NCBI GenBank assembly: GCA_903928635.1
Contig: CAIYRQ010000071.1
Location: 1 to 33,384 of the forward strand
Direction: 5' to 3'
DNA: 33,384 nucleotides
From: an uncultured beta proteobacterium
GTDB lineage: Bacteria > Pseudomonadota > Gammaproteobacteria > Burkholderiales > Burkholderiaceae_C
Part shown: positions 15,782-24,143 of the stretch, piece by piece
Layout: each line of letters starts with the position of its first letter
Numbering within the stretch: position 1 is the first letter of the stretch
Program-made: the position numbers and the translations under genes
Notes under the pieces: model-generated
Seen by the model: the letters and a program-made list of their open reading frames with translations, nothing else
The model's database searches: none
Told to the model about the DNA's origin: nothing

Positions 15782-16465
15782 TTAACGTCCAGCTTTGTCC
15801 CAGGACTCAGACGCGCGCATCAGGCGTTCCAGATCACGTTTGACTTTGGGCGCCTGCTCGGCACTCAACAATGCAGGAAAACGCATCATCCAATTACCCA
15901 AGGGATCGACGAGGTACAAATGGTCGCTCAGCTTGGAACCTTGTGCTGAACTAAGCCATTTTCGCAATTCTGTGGCGGGCACTCGCAGTACCGTAGCAGT
16001 CTTGAGCGCTGGCAAAATTTCTGCCGGCACCGGAAACGAATCGTCAATCAGCCAAACCCAGTCCAGACGGTCTTTGTCTTTGCCTAAACCTTCGCGCAGT
16101 TGACGCTGCAAGTAGAGGTGGCGGGCACAGATGGCATCACATTGCGCGCCCGCCACACTGATGAGCAACCACTGGTCTTTCAGAGCACGCAAGTTGACCG
16201 GGTTTCCATCCATCGCTTGGGCGATGACATCGGGTAGCGGACGTTGGGGATCGATCAACTCTCCAAAATTGCGCCGCCCTTCTGGCCGAACCACGTAATA
16301 GGTGAGGTAAGACGCGACCACAGGCGCAGCGCACACCAGCAGCACCAGCAACATCTTCCAGCGACCCATGCGCGTTTGCGCAGGTGCAGCCATGGCATGC
16401 GGGTCGGGCATGGAATGCACCGTCAAGCCCAAAGGCTGTTCATCAAAGGCTGGGGGATGGGACAT
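15782..16465 (-). CDS. Membrane-anchored SCO-like thioredoxin-fold protein of the oxidase assembly operon
   Basis: A 227-aa protein with one membrane segment at residues about 37-58 and the rest presumably periplasmic. It is normally left as a hypothetical protein between surf1 and ctaA. Comparison by eye with the SCO protein in the same operon shows AQCDAICARH beside [10 protein letters not shown], keeping Cys109-x3-Cys113, and DHLYLVDPLGNW beside [14 protein letters not shown], keeping a distal His (His182). The spacing and following [14 protein letters not shown] are also similar. This suggests a divergent SCO relative that could handle copper or thiols during CuA or CuB assembly; this is inference. 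It starts 7 bases after the surf1 stop. Confidence 0.75.
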   Translation of the reverse strand: MSHPPAFDEQPLGLTVHSMPDPHAMAAPAQTRMGRWKMLLVLLVCAAPVVASYLTYYVVRPEGRRNFGELIDPQRPLPDVIAQAMDGNPVNLRALKDQWLLISVAGAQCDAICARHLYLQRQLREGLGKDKDRLDWVWLIDDSFPVPAEILPALKTATVLRVPATELRKWLSSAQGSKLSDHLYLVDPLGNWMMRFPALLSAEQAPKVKRDLERLMRASESWDKAGR

Positions 16466-16472
16466 GTTGCGC

Positions 16473-17195
16473 TTATTCCTGAAACCGCGCCGGTACCCGG
16501 CGAATCAATTGAAACCAAAAATACAGGCCGATGATCAGCGCCGCCAGTGCGAACCACTGGAAGGCGTAGCCGTAATGCTTTTCCACGCCCAGTGCCACGG
16601 CGGGCCAATTGCGAAGCAGTCCATCGCTGGCCTCACCTGTTTGGCGAATCGTAAATTCCACCAACGGCAGGCTGGTTTCTCTGCGAAATTGGTCTAGGTC
16701 GAGATTTTGCCGTATGGGTCCGCTCGCTGCCGTGCCGAGCTCGAAAAGCTTAGACGGCGCCGGGGCAATCGTGCCCTCCACCCAGACCAAGCCTGAAGAA
16801 GTCTCCACCTGCGGAATCTGGGTCCGCACCTCGAAGTTGCGCGCTACCCAGCCGCGCTGCACCACCACGACCTGACCGGTCTCCTGCAGGCGCAAGGGCG
16901 TCAACACAAAGAAGCCCACTTTGTCGTTCATTTGGCGGTTATCCAGATACACCGTGTGCGCGGTCTCCCAGGTTCCTGCCACGCGTACCGGCCGGTAGAG
17001 CACTGGCGCACCTTGAGGCATCGCCCGCAAATCCTTCGCAGCAAGGGGTATTTGACCCGCTTGGCTTTGAATCTGGACCTGCATCACTTCCTTCTGCGAA
17101 GCGCGACTGAGCTGCCAAAACCCCAACGCAATGGCCAATCCTGTAAAAAACAAAGTCGCCAGCGTAATGAAATAATACTTTCGAGTGAACTTCAC
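16473..17195 (-). CDS. SURF1-family oxidase biogenesis protein
   Basis: A 240-aa protein with two membrane segments, near residues 8-28 and 212-232, flanking a periplasmic domain, as in SURF1/Shy1. Signature stretches are GFWQLSRASQKE, the VRVAGTW block, VVVQRGWVARN and the C-terminal HYGYAFQWFALAALI. SURF1 helps place heme A in oxidase subunit I. The start codon is GTG 17195, only 15 bases from the divergent DUF2909-like gene, so the promoter for surf1-SCO-like-ctaA-ctaB-sco must lie within that gene. The strong terminator at 17462-17487 should separate this unit from ctaE. Confidence 0.92.
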   Translation of the reverse strand: MKFTRKYYFITLATLFFTGLAIALGFWQLSRASQKEVMQVQIQSQAGQIPLAAKDLRAMPQGAPVLYRPVRVAGTWETAHTVYLDNRQMNDKVGFFVLTPLRLQETGQVVVVQRGWVARNFEVRTQIPQVETSSGLVWVEGTIAPAPSKLFELGTAASGPIRQNLDLDQFRRETSLPLVEFTIRQTGEASDGLLRNWPAVALGVEKHYGYAFQWFALAALIIGLYFWFQLIRRVPARFQE

Positions 17196-17210
17196 AAGAT
17201 AATCCGGGTT

Positions 17211-17432
17211 ATGACCTACCTCGTAAGCCTTGCTTTCTTTGCCATTCTCGCCAGCTTGGCCACTGCCCTGTTTTTCATGCTGCGTGGATCAAACAGTGGC
17301 CCGCGTCAATCGCGGCGCATGGCGCGCGCGCTTGCACTGCGCGTGGGGGTCTCTATTTTGCTGTTTGCAGGGATCTTGTTGTCATGGAAGTTGGGACTCA
17401 TTCACCCGACCGGCATTCCGGCGGGAACATAA
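17211..17432 (+). CDS. Small twin-transmembrane protein (DUF2909-like)
   Basis: A 73-aa protein with two hydrophobic helices (residues about 3-23 and 46-64) separated by a basic loop RGSNSGPRQSRRMAR, matching the small twin-helix DUF2909 proteins found among cytochrome oxidase genes in betaproteobacteria. Function unknown; the location suggests a link with the oxidase. ATG 17211 gives this compact form; the track's start at 16932 would make it run antisense through surf1. It lies on the strand opposite to all the surrounding cox genes and ends before the strong shared terminator. Confidence 0.75.
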   Translation: MTYLVSLAFFAILASLATALFFMLRGSNSGPRQSRRMARALALRVGVSILLFAGILLSWKLGLIHPTGIPAGT

Positions 17433-17461
17433 AACCCAGCCACCGCTTCAACCCATCAAAC

Positions 17462-17487
17462 AAAAAGGCACCGAGCGGTGCCTTTTT
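17462..17487. terminator. Bidirectional Rho-independent terminator
   Basis: AAAAAGGCACC, loop GAGC, GGTGCCTTTTT. The symmetrical A and T tracts allow termination from both sides. It sits between the converging ends of the DUF2909-like gene and ctaE, and so ends the structural cox operon. Confidence 0.93.
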
Positions 17488-17504
17488 CGTTCGTAGAAGG
17501 CTGT

Positions 17505-18386
17505 TTACAGCCAGTACACCAAGATGTACAGACCCAACCACACCACGTCCACGAAGTGCCAGTACCACGCGGCACCTTCAAATCCGAAATGACGCTCGGC
17601 CGAAAAATGGCCTTTTTGCAAACGTAAAGTCGTCGCCAGCAACATCAGCATGCCCACGAACACGTGAAAGCCGTGGAAGCCCGTCAACATGAAAAAGGTC
17701 GATCCATAGATACCGGAGGTGAGCTTGAGGTTGTACTCCGTGTAGGCATGGTAGTACTCATAGCCTTGCACACACAGGAAAGTCACGCCCAACAGGACGG
17801 TCAGCCACATAAAGGCAACGGTCTTGCTGCGGTTGCTGTCCAGCAGCGCATGGTGAGCAATCGTCAATGTCACGCCCGACGTCAACAACAACGCCGTGTT
17901 GATCGTGGGCAGCCAGAAGGGGCCCATGGTGGTGAAGGGCTCGATGATGCCAGCAGGCGAACCCGTCACACCTGCCGCCAGACTGGGCCATACAGCCTTG
18001 AAGTCAGGCCACAAAAGCGCGTTGTCCAAGCTACCCAGCGAAGGCACGGAGTGGGCGCGCCCCCACCACAATGCGCTGAAAAATGCGCCGAAAAACATGA
18101 CTTCGGAGAAGATGAACCAGCTCATGCTCCAACGGAAGGACAGGTCAATTTTGCGACCGTATTGACCGCCTTCGCTCTCGGAAATCGCATCACCAAACCA
18201 CTGATACAGCACACCGAGCCAAAAGGCCAAACCAAATGCCAGGGCATATTTGCCCCATTCGGCACCATTGACCCACTGGCCGGCACCCATGATCACAAAC
18301 AACAAGCCAAAGGCGGCCATCACCGGGTGACGCGAAGGTCCGGGGACAAAGTAGTACGGTGTAGTTCCGTGTGCGCTAGTACTCAT
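17505..18386 (-). CDS. ctaE: Cytochrome c oxidase subunit III
   Basis: A 293-aa protein with seven membrane segments. Recognisable COX3 stretches are FRWSMSWFIFSEVMFFGAFF, the FLCVQGYEYYHAY block, GSTFFMLTGFHGFHVFVG and the ending AAWYWHFVDVVWLGLYILVYW. Subunit III stabilises the aa3 core and the proton uptake path. It is the last gene of the structural operon, 59 bases after the DUF2970 gene, and is followed by the terminator at 17462-17487. Length is slightly above the usual 260-290 aa because of a hydrophilic insert near SVPSLGSLDN. Confidence 0.96.
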   Translation of the reverse strand: MSTSAHGTTPYYFVPGPSRHPVMAAFGLLFVIMGAGQWVNGAEWGKYALAFGLAFWLGVLYQWFGDAISESEGGQYGRKIDLSFRWSMSWFIFSEVMFFGAFFSALWWGRAHSVPSLGSLDNALLWPDFKAVWPSLAAGVTGSPAGIIEPFTTMGPFWLPTINTALLLTSGVTLTIAHHALLDSNRSKTVAFMWLTVLLGVTFLCVQGYEYYHAYTEYNLKLTSGIYGSTFFMLTGFHGFHVFVGMLMLLATTLRLQKGHFSAERHFGFEGAAWYWHFVDVVWLGLYILVYWL

Positions 18387-18445
18387 TTCAACTCCATTTT
18401 TCCGAATACGTTTCTAAATCTCACTGGCACTGCCCATGCGGCGCC

Positions 18446-18661
18446 TTATTTTCCTACCACCCATGTGGCCAAGCCGATCAGCCCCACCACCAACACCAGC
18501 CCGCCTACCAGGCCGACGACAACAACGTGCATAGGGTTCACCTTGGCCAAGTCTTCCTCGTAGCCTGCGCGACTGCGAATACCCAAGAACGACCAGGCAA
18601 CCAATTTCACACTGCGCCAAAACGACTGCGCTGGCACCCGGTGGTTTTTCGTCGCCATCAT
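18446..18661 (-). CDS. DUF2970 small membrane protein
   Basis: A 71-aa protein with a basic N-terminus, the conserved SFLGIRSRAGYEEDLAKVNP and one C-terminal hydrophobic helix ending in GLATWVVGK. This is the DUF2970 pattern seen within cox operons of betaproteobacteria. Function unknown. Its start overlaps the ctaG stop (ATGA at 18661-18658); a second ATG follows immediately, so the start may be one codon later. Confidence 0.82.
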   Translation of the reverse strand: MMATKNHRVPAQSFWRSVKLVAWSFLGIRSRAGYEEDLAKVNPMHVVVVGLVGGLVLVVGLIGLATWVVGK

Positions 18662-19257
18662 GTTCCGCTCAGTACCGCATTACCCGTTTGCACCTGAGCC
18701 ACGGGCGCAGCCGGCGTATGGCCACCCACCTCAAAAAATGTGTACGACAGCGTTATGGTGCGCACGTCTTTGGACAGCTTGGGGTCAATCACAAATGCCA
18801 CAGGCCATGACTTTTTCTCACCGGGCTCCAGCGTGTACTGGTTAAAGCAAAAGCACTCTACCTTGTTAAAGTGCGCTGCAGCCTGTTGAGGCGCGTAACT
18901 GGGGATCGCTTGCGCAGACATACGACGGTTTTGCACGTTTTGAAACTCGTACATCACCGTTGTCAACTCCCCGGGGTGCACCTGTACCGAACGCTGTGCC
19001 GGTTTGAAATCCCACGGGCCGTTGGCATTGGCATCAAATTCCACCGTAATGGTGCGCGAAGCATCAATCTGTGTGTTTTGCACCGGCACCGGCTTTGCAC
19101 CTGCGATCACCTGCTCATTCAGGGCCAACACATTGAGGCCCGTCATTTCACAAATCGCACGGTACAGAGGCACCAGCGCATAGCCAAAGGCAAACATCAT
19201 GCTGACCACGACGGCCAGCTTGCCGACCATCTGAAAATTTGCGCGCTGCAGGTTCAT
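18658..19257 (-). CDS. ctaG: Cytochrome c oxidase assembly protein CtaG (Cox11)
   Basis: A 199-aa protein with one N-terminal membrane helix (MMFAFGYALVPLYRAICEMTG) and a periplasmic immunoglobulin-like domain. It carries the copper-binding motif ECFCF (VECFCFNQ), and the conserved PLYR near the helix. Cox11 inserts copper into the CuB centre of subunit I. ATG 19257 (MNLQRANFQM) is preferred over 19302, which would overlap the small ORF upstream. It follows that 36-aa ORF after 7 bases. Confidence 0.95.
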   Translation of the reverse strand: MNLQRANFQMVGKLAVVVSMMFAFGYALVPLYRAICEMTGLNVLALNEQVIAGAKPVPVQNTQIDASRTITVEFDANANGPWDFKPAQRSVQVHPGELTTVMYEFQNVQNRRMSAQAIPSYAPQQAAAHFNKVECFCFNQYTLEPGEKKSWPVAFVIDPKLSKDVRTITLSYTFFEVGGHTPAAPVAQVQTGNAVLSGT

Positions 19258-19264
19258 GGTGGAC

Positions 19265-19375
19265 TCACGCGCCCAACACAGCCAGTTTGAAAACAAAACC
19301 ACAGAAAAAGGCGACAGCCACCGACGCCAGAATCAGCGCAAGCTTCAGGTTCGACTTTTTTTGTGTTGGCGTCAT
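19265..19375 (-). CDS. 36-aa cytochrome oxidase small assembly-type membrane protein
   Basis: This ORF is too short for the supplied track. It encodes MTPTQKKSNLKLALILASVA and then a hydrophobic stretch ending FKLAVLGA. It has a basic N-terminus and one membrane helix, and ends 7 bases before ctaG and begins 30 bases after the ctaD stop. Tiny single-helix proteins at exactly this position are known in betaproteobacterial cox operons and are annotated as cytochrome oxidase small assembly proteins. No strong ribosome-binding site is visible. Support is its position, typical basic-helix composition and packing. Confidence 0.75.
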   Translation of the reverse strand: MTPTQKKSNLKLALILASVAVAFFCGFVFKLAVLGA

Positions 19376-19405
19376 GGGTAGCCTGATGGTCTCAGCCGAC
19401 AGGGC

Positions 19406-21034
19406 TTAGCCGATCACCTTATTGGCAGCAGCATTCAACTTGGGAGGCGTCTCAAAGGTGTGGAAAGGTGCTGGCGAGGGAACTTCCCACTCCAGGCCTT
19501 CTGCCGATTCCCAGGGGCTTTGGGCTGCTTTCGCACCCTGGCCGCGCATGGTAGGCAGAACCACAAACAAGAAGAAGTAAACCTGCGCAAAACCGAAAGC
19601 GAAACCACCGACTGTCGCGATCGCATTGAAGTCAGCGAACTGCATGGGGTAATCGGCATAGCGACGCGGCATACCGGCCAGACCCAAGAAGTGCATGGGG
19701 AAGAAGGTCACGTTGAACGCGATCAGCGACCACCAGAAGTGGATCTTGCCGCGTGTCTCGTTGTACATCACGCCCGTCCACTTGGGGCTCCAGTAGTAGT
19801 AACCGGAGAACATGGCATACAAAGAACCCGCCACCAACACGTAATGGAAGTGAGCCACCACGTAGTAGGTGTCGTGAATCTGAATATCGATAGGGGCCAT
19901 GGCCAAAATCAGACCGGTGAAACCACCCATCGTGAACACGAAGATAAAGCCCACTGCGAACAGCATAGGCGTCTCAAACGTCATGGAGCCTTGCCACATG
20001 GTGGCAATCCAGTTGAATATCTTCACAGCGGTAGGCACTGCGATCAACATCGTGGCGTACATAAAGAACAGCTGTCCCGTGACCGGCATGCCCGACGTGA
20101 ACATGTGGTGGGCCCAGACGATGAACGACAGGATCGCGATGCTAGATGTGGCGTACACCATAGACGCGTAGCCAAACAGCTTCTTGCGCGCAAAGGTGGG
20201 AACCACGTGGCTGATGATGCCGAAGGCCGGCAAAATCATGATGTACACCTCGGGGTGTCCGAAGAACCAGAAAATGTGCTGGTACATCACGGGGTCACCG
20301 CCACCGGCGGGGTTGAAGAAGCTGGTGCCGAAGTGGCGGTCCGTCAGCGTCATGGTGATGGCACCGGCCAGCACGGGCATCACGGCGATCAGCAAGTAAG
20401 CGGTGATCAACCAGGTCCATGCGAACATGGGCATCTTCATCAATGTCATGCCAGGCGCGCGCATGTTGAGGATGGTGACGATGATGTTGATCGAGCCCAT
20501 GATGGACGAGGCGCCCAAAATGTGCAGCGCAAAAATACCGGCGTCCATGCTGGGGCCCATTTGCAGGGTCAGCGGGGCATACAGCGTCCAGCCCGCAGCA
20601 GGTGCGCCACCGGGCATGAAGAAGGAGCTCACGATCATCAGCGCTGCGGGAATCATCAGCCAGAAGCTGAAGTTGTTCATGCGGGCAAAAGCCATGTCAG
20701 AGGCGCCAATTTGCAGCGGAATCATCCAGTTCGCAAAACCCACAAAGGCCGGCATGATGGCGCCGAACACCATGATGAGACCATGCATGGTGGTGAGCTG
20801 GTTAAACAACTCAGGGTTGACCAGTTGCAGACCCGGCTGAAACAGCTCAGCGCGAATAATGAGCGCCAAAACCCCACCCACCATCAGCATGGTGAAGGCA
20901 AACAGGAGGTACAGCGTGCCAATGTCTTTATGGTTGGTTGCGAACACCCAGCGGCGCCATCCGGTGGGGGCATGGTGATCGTGGTCGTCGTGGTGTGCAT
21001 GACCGTGGTCATGGTGGTCTAAAACAGCGCTCAT
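19406..21034 (-). CDS. ctaD: Cytochrome c oxidase subunit I
   Basis: A 542-aa heme-copper oxidase core subunit with twelve membrane helices. The heme a ligand lies in [21 protein letters not shown] carries the CuB His, the proton-channel Glu and the cross-linked Tyr; [10 protein letters not shown] has the other two CuB His; and [13 protein letters not shown] has the heme a3 and second heme a His. The Glu in HPEVY places it in the A1 class of proton-pumping oxidases. The N-terminus is unusually rich in His and Asp ([16 protein letters not shown]). It lies downstream of ctaC by 55 bases. Confidence 0.97.
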   Translation of the reverse strand: MSAVLDHHDHGHAHHDDHDHHAPTGWRRWVFATNHKDIGTLYLLFAFTMLMVGGVLALIIRAELFQPGLQLVNPELFNQLTTMHGLIMVFGAIMPAFVGFANWMIPLQIGASDMAFARMNNFSFWLMIPAALMIVSSFFMPGGAPAAGWTLYAPLTLQMGPSMDAGIFALHILGASSIMGSINIIVTILNMRAPGMTLMKMPMFAWTWLITAYLLIAVMPVLAGAITMTLTDRHFGTSFFNPAGGGDPVMYQHIFWFFGHPEVYIMILPAFGIISHVVPTFARKKLFGYASMVYATSSIAILSFIVWAHHMFTSGMPVTGQLFFMYATMLIAVPTAVKIFNWIATMWQGSMTFETPMLFAVGFIFVFTMGGFTGLILAMAPIDIQIHDTYYVVAHFHYVLVAGSLYAMFSGYYYWSPKWTGVMYNETRGKIHFWWSLIAFNVTFFPMHFLGLAGMPRRYADYPMQFADFNAIATVGGFAFGFAQVYFFLFVVLPTMRGQGAKAAQSPWESAEGLEWEVPSPAPFHTFETPPKLNAAANKVIG

Positions 21035-21089
21035 ACGAACTTCCTTTTCACAATTCTTAATTCAATTTGCAAGCGACGGCAACAACGTC

Positions 21090-22274
21090 TTACTTGCGCA
21101 GGGCAGCCACATCAGAGGGTTGCACAAGCTGTCCGGTTTTGTTGGACCAATGGTTTTTCGTAAAGCTGATCACTGCAGCAATGTCAGTGTTGCTCAAGGC
21201 TTTCCAAGAAGGCATGGCGCCATTGTTTTGACCATTCAGCAAGACCATGATTTGCTTGGATTTGTCGGCATCCAACACCACAGCAGCAGCATCCAAGGGC
21301 TTCACAGCGCCGCCGCCTTTGCCATTGGCTTGGTGGCAGGCCACGCAGTTTTGGGCATAGACCTTCTCACCACGCTTGGTGATGTCGTCCAATGTCCAGA
21401 CTTTGCTGGGGTCGTCCGCCAAAGCGGCCATTTTCTTTTGCTCAGCGGCAACCCACTTGGTGTAATCCTCCGCCGACACGACTTTGACGTGGATGGGCAT
21501 GTAGGAATGCTCCTTGCCGCACAGCTGAGAGCACTGGCCGTAGTAGTCACCGATTTTTTCAGCACGGAACCAGGTGTCACGCACAAACCCGGGAATAGCA
21601 GCTTGCTGAATCCCGAACGCTGGCACCATGAAGGCGTGAATCACGTCGTTGGCAGTGGTGATCAGGCGAACCTTCTGATCTACAGGAACCACCAGAGGGT
21701 TATCGACTTTGAGCAAGTAATTGTCAACGTCTTCGCCTTTCTTGGGGCCGCCGTTGTTGGACATTTCGCGTTGCGCCGCATCGATGGTAGACAAAAAGCC
21801 GATGCCTTCGCCTTCGCCTTTGAGGTAGTCATAACCCCACTTCCACTGCATGCCGGTGACCTTGATGGTCAAATCTGCATTGGTCGTGTCTTTCATGGCC
21901 ACCACGGACTTCGTCGCGGGCAGCGCCATCAAAATCACGATGACGAAAGGGATTACTGTCCAAATAATTTCCACCGTCACCGACTCATGGAAGGTAGCGG
22001 CCTTGTGGCCCACCGATTTGCGATGCTTCCAAATGGAATAGAACATCACACTGAACACGGCGACAAAAATGACCGCGCACAAAATGAGCATGAACCAGTG
22101 CAACCACTGCTGATCCCGTGCCACGGAGGTAACCGGCGGGTACAAGTTCAATTGATTGACGGCAGGACCGCCGGGCAAATCGTTAACGGCATGCGCCAAA
22201 TTGATCCCCGCGCTGGCAAACCACAGGGTGGCGGTGGCCAACATTGAAGCCAAATTTTTCCAAATGCTCTTCAT
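21090..22274 (-). CDS. ctaC: Cytochrome c oxidase subunit II with fused cytochrome c domain
   Basis: A 394-aa protein: signal peptide (to about residue 28), two membrane helices, a cupredoxin domain and a C-terminal class I cytochrome c domain. The CuA ligands appear in DVIHAFMVP and CSQLCGKEHSYMPIH. The heme-binding CVACH lies near residue 307, with a Met in NGAMPSWKAL likely to be the axial ligand. The fused heme domain marks a caa3-like subunit II, able to accept electrons from a soluble or membrane cytochrome c. The track's 520-aa ORF extends far upstream with no membrane character; ATG 22274 starts the signal peptide. It is the first gene of the structural operon. Confidence 0.95.
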   Translation of the reverse strand: MKSIWKNLASMLATATLWFASAGINLAHAVNDLPGGPAVNQLNLYPPVTSVARDQQWLHWFMLILCAVIFVAVFSVMFYSIWKHRKSVGHKAATFHESVTVEIIWTVIPFVIVILMALPATKSVVAMKDTTNADLTIKVTGMQWKWGYDYLKGEGEGIGFLSTIDAAQREMSNNGGPKKGEDVDNYLLKVDNPLVVPVDQKVRLITTANDVIHAFMVPAFGIQQAAIPGFVRDTWFRAEKIGDYYGQCSQLCGKEHSYMPIHVKVVSAEDYTKWVAAEQKKMAALADDPSKVWTLDDITKRGEKVYAQNCVACHQANGKGGGAVKPLDAAAVVLDADKSKQIMVLLNGQNNGAMPSWKALSNTDIAAVISFTKNHWSNKTGQLVQPSDVAALRK

Positions 22275-22404
22275 CGTATTCACTTTCAATGCCTCAAAGT
22301 ATGCAAACCCAGTAACAAAAGCCATCTCAACGTTAACAAATGATTGTAGCCCAACGGTTTCCTCAGACGGACCCTCTGGCCACGGGTAAAAAGACCGCAT
22401 CAGA

Positions 22405-23370
22405 CTAAGCCGATGAATCCCTCGGCCCCCCGACCGGGCTATTTCGCAATGCGGTACGAAAATCATCCAAAGACACGCTGGTTTGCGGTCGAACGGCCAT
22501 GCGGGGCTGTGGTTTGAAAGCGTGACCGTAAATAATTTCAAACTGCAGACGCAGGCGCCCACCATGTGCCGGATCGGCCAGGTGCTGCGCGATCCGCGCC
22601 TGCAAATCCGCGTACCAGCGGCGCCCGCGCAGCCCGGCAAAGCGCTGCGCATGCAAATTGCGCCCTAGACCGCGCAATTCAGCCAACAGGTGGGCTGCCG
22701 ACGAAAAAGTCAGCGTAATGCGCTCCATGTCCATGACCGGCTCGGCAAAACCGGCTTGCACCAGCATGTCTCCCCAGTCATGCATATCAGTGAACTCGTG
22801 GGCAGGCGCGGGCCAGCCCAGCTGGGCGTACAAAGAGCGCAACTCGCGTAAAGTGTCTGGCCCCAAACAAGAAAACATCAAGAATCCATCGGATTCCAGC
22901 ATGCCGTGCCAGCGCGCGATCAGTGACTGCGGATCCGCGGCCATGTGCAGGGCCATGTTCGCCCACAGCATCTGAACCGGCTGTCCTGGAGCCTCAAAGT
23001 GCAAGGCTGCACCGCGCCAGTGGCGCACATCCCACCAGGGCGCAGACAAGGCCCGGCGTACGGTTGGCACTGCCTGTTCCGGACTTTGGGTGACAAAGCA
23101 CGCGGACTGCGGGTAGCGCTTTGCCAATGCCGCATGAATTTCCAAGCCGCCGCGCAAGGGGTCCCAGTGCATCCAACGTTCGGGCTTTTTGACAATCCAT
23201 TGGAGCCGCTCTTCCATGCGGCGGGCCACCTCTTCATGCAGCCATGGCGACGACGACTTCGCGGTCATTGCGGCCAAATCCTCCCAGCGTGCGGCCGCAA
23301 TGGCGTCAATGGTGGGGGGGCGCTGTGAAGGGAGTGGGGGCATAAGAATCGACTGCGGGCGGGGCTGCAT
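22405..23370 (-). CDS. BioC-like SAM methyltransferase
   Basis: A protein of 312-321 residues. The segment VQMLWANMALHMAADPQSLI followed by LESDGFLMFSCLGPDTLREL matches the region of BioC (malonyl-ACP O-methyltransferase, early biotin synthesis) around motifs II and III, and WPAPAHEFTDMHDWGDMLVQAGF fits the end of the domain. However, the SAM-binding motif I, normally LDLGCGTG, is replaced by MHWDPLRGGLEIHA, so catalytic competence is doubtful. The start is uncertain: ATG 23370 or ATG 23343, neither with a clear ribosome-binding site. It diverges from comF with only 29 bases between starts. Confidence 0.7.
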   Translation of the reverse strand: MQPRPQSILMPPLPSQRPPTIDAIAAARWEDLAAMTAKSSSPWLHEEVARRMEERLQWIVKKPERWMHWDPLRGGLEIHAALAKRYPQSACFVTQSPEQAVPTVRRALSAPWWDVRHWRGAALHFEAPGQPVQMLWANMALHMAADPQSLIARWHGMLESDGFLMFSCLGPDTLRELRSLYAQLGWPAPAHEFTDMHDWGDMLVQAGFAEPVMDMERITLTFSSAAHLLAELRGLGRNLHAQRFAGLRGRRWYADLQARIAQHLADPAHGGRLRLQFEIIYGHAFKPQPRMAVRPQTSVSLDDFRTALRNSPVGGPRDSSA

Positions 23371-23399
23371 GCCACGTCAGCTCGCAGTATATTGGCTGC

Positions 23400-24104
23400 A
23401 TGCCATGGCCTTGGTTTCAACAACTTGCCCTGCGCCTGCCCAGCCAGTGCGCTGTTTGCCATGCCTGGCCAAGCGCCCCCGTGTGTGAGGCCTGTGTGCA
23501 GCTGTTTGCACAACCGTGTGCCCGGTGCCAGCGCTGTGCCTTGCCGGTGCCTGCAGGTCAAACACAGTGCGGTAGTTGCATCACTGCAAACAGCCCCTTG
23601 GACGCCGCGTTTGCAGCAGTGCCTTATGCCTATCCCTGGTCTGGCTTGGTAGTTGAGTTCAAGTTTGCCCAGCACCCCGGTTGGGCGCGCAGCATGGCAC
23701 TTTTGATGCGCAGCGCACCATGGGTTGAACCTGCACTGGAGTTAGCCGACATGGTGCTACCCATGCCACTGTCGCGCGAACGCCTGCAAGAGCGAGGGTT
23801 CAACCAGGCCTTGTTGCTGGCCAAAGCCTTAAATCCCCGAAAAACACAGCCGCATTTGTTGCTGCGTATTCGAGACACACCACCCCAAAGCAGCCTTTCA
23901 CGGGCGGCGCGCCTGCAAAACGTACAAAAGGCCTTTGCAATAGAGCCCCAACATCACGCGGCAATGACGGGTAAGCGCATCGTGCTGGTGGACGACGTCA
24001 TGACCAGCGGCGCGTCCTTAACGGCGGCGGCGCAGTGCCTGCGCCAAGCAGGCGCGGCGCACATCACGGCGCTAGTGTTCGCAAGGGCCGAACGCGGCAC
24101 CTGA
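23400..24104 (+). CDS. comF: ComF-family phosphoribosyltransferase-like protein
   Basis: A 234-aa protein. The N-terminus holds two zinc-finger-like pairs (CAVC, CEAC) and more (CARCQRC, CGSC). The C-terminal half is a type I phosphoribosyltransferase fold with the PRPP motif IVLVDDVMTSGAS and PLSRERLQERGFNQA. ComF acts in DNA uptake for natural transformation in several bacteria (ComF/GntX); the reaction is not clearly known. It diverges from the BioC-like gene and is followed after 39 bases by trmL. Confidence 0.9.
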   Translation: MPWPWFQQLALRLPSQCAVCHAWPSAPVCEACVQLFAQPCARCQRCALPVPAGQTQCGSCITANSPLDAAFAAVPYAYPWSGLVVEFKFAQHPGWARSMALLMRSAPWVEPALELADMVLPMPLSRERLQERGFNQALLLAKALNPRKTQPHLLLRIRDTPPQSSLSRAARLQNVQKAFAIEPQHHAAMTGKRIVLVDDVMTSGASLTAAAQCLRQAGAAHITALVFARAERGT

Positions 24105-24143
24105 ACCGCCCACGCTGTTTCGCAGGGCGGCGACAATGGACCC

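Noticed and set aside
19460-21022. 520-aa ORF on + opposite ctaD
   Set aside because: Highly charged, His-rich translation that simply mirrors the subunit I codons; ctaD is certain.
21120-22247. 375-aa + strand ORF opposite ctaC
   Set aside because: Antisense to a certain gene and without domain features.
22275-22652. N-terminal extension of the ctaC ORF
   Set aside because: The extra 126 residues have no membrane or domain character and the signal peptide starts at ATG 22274.
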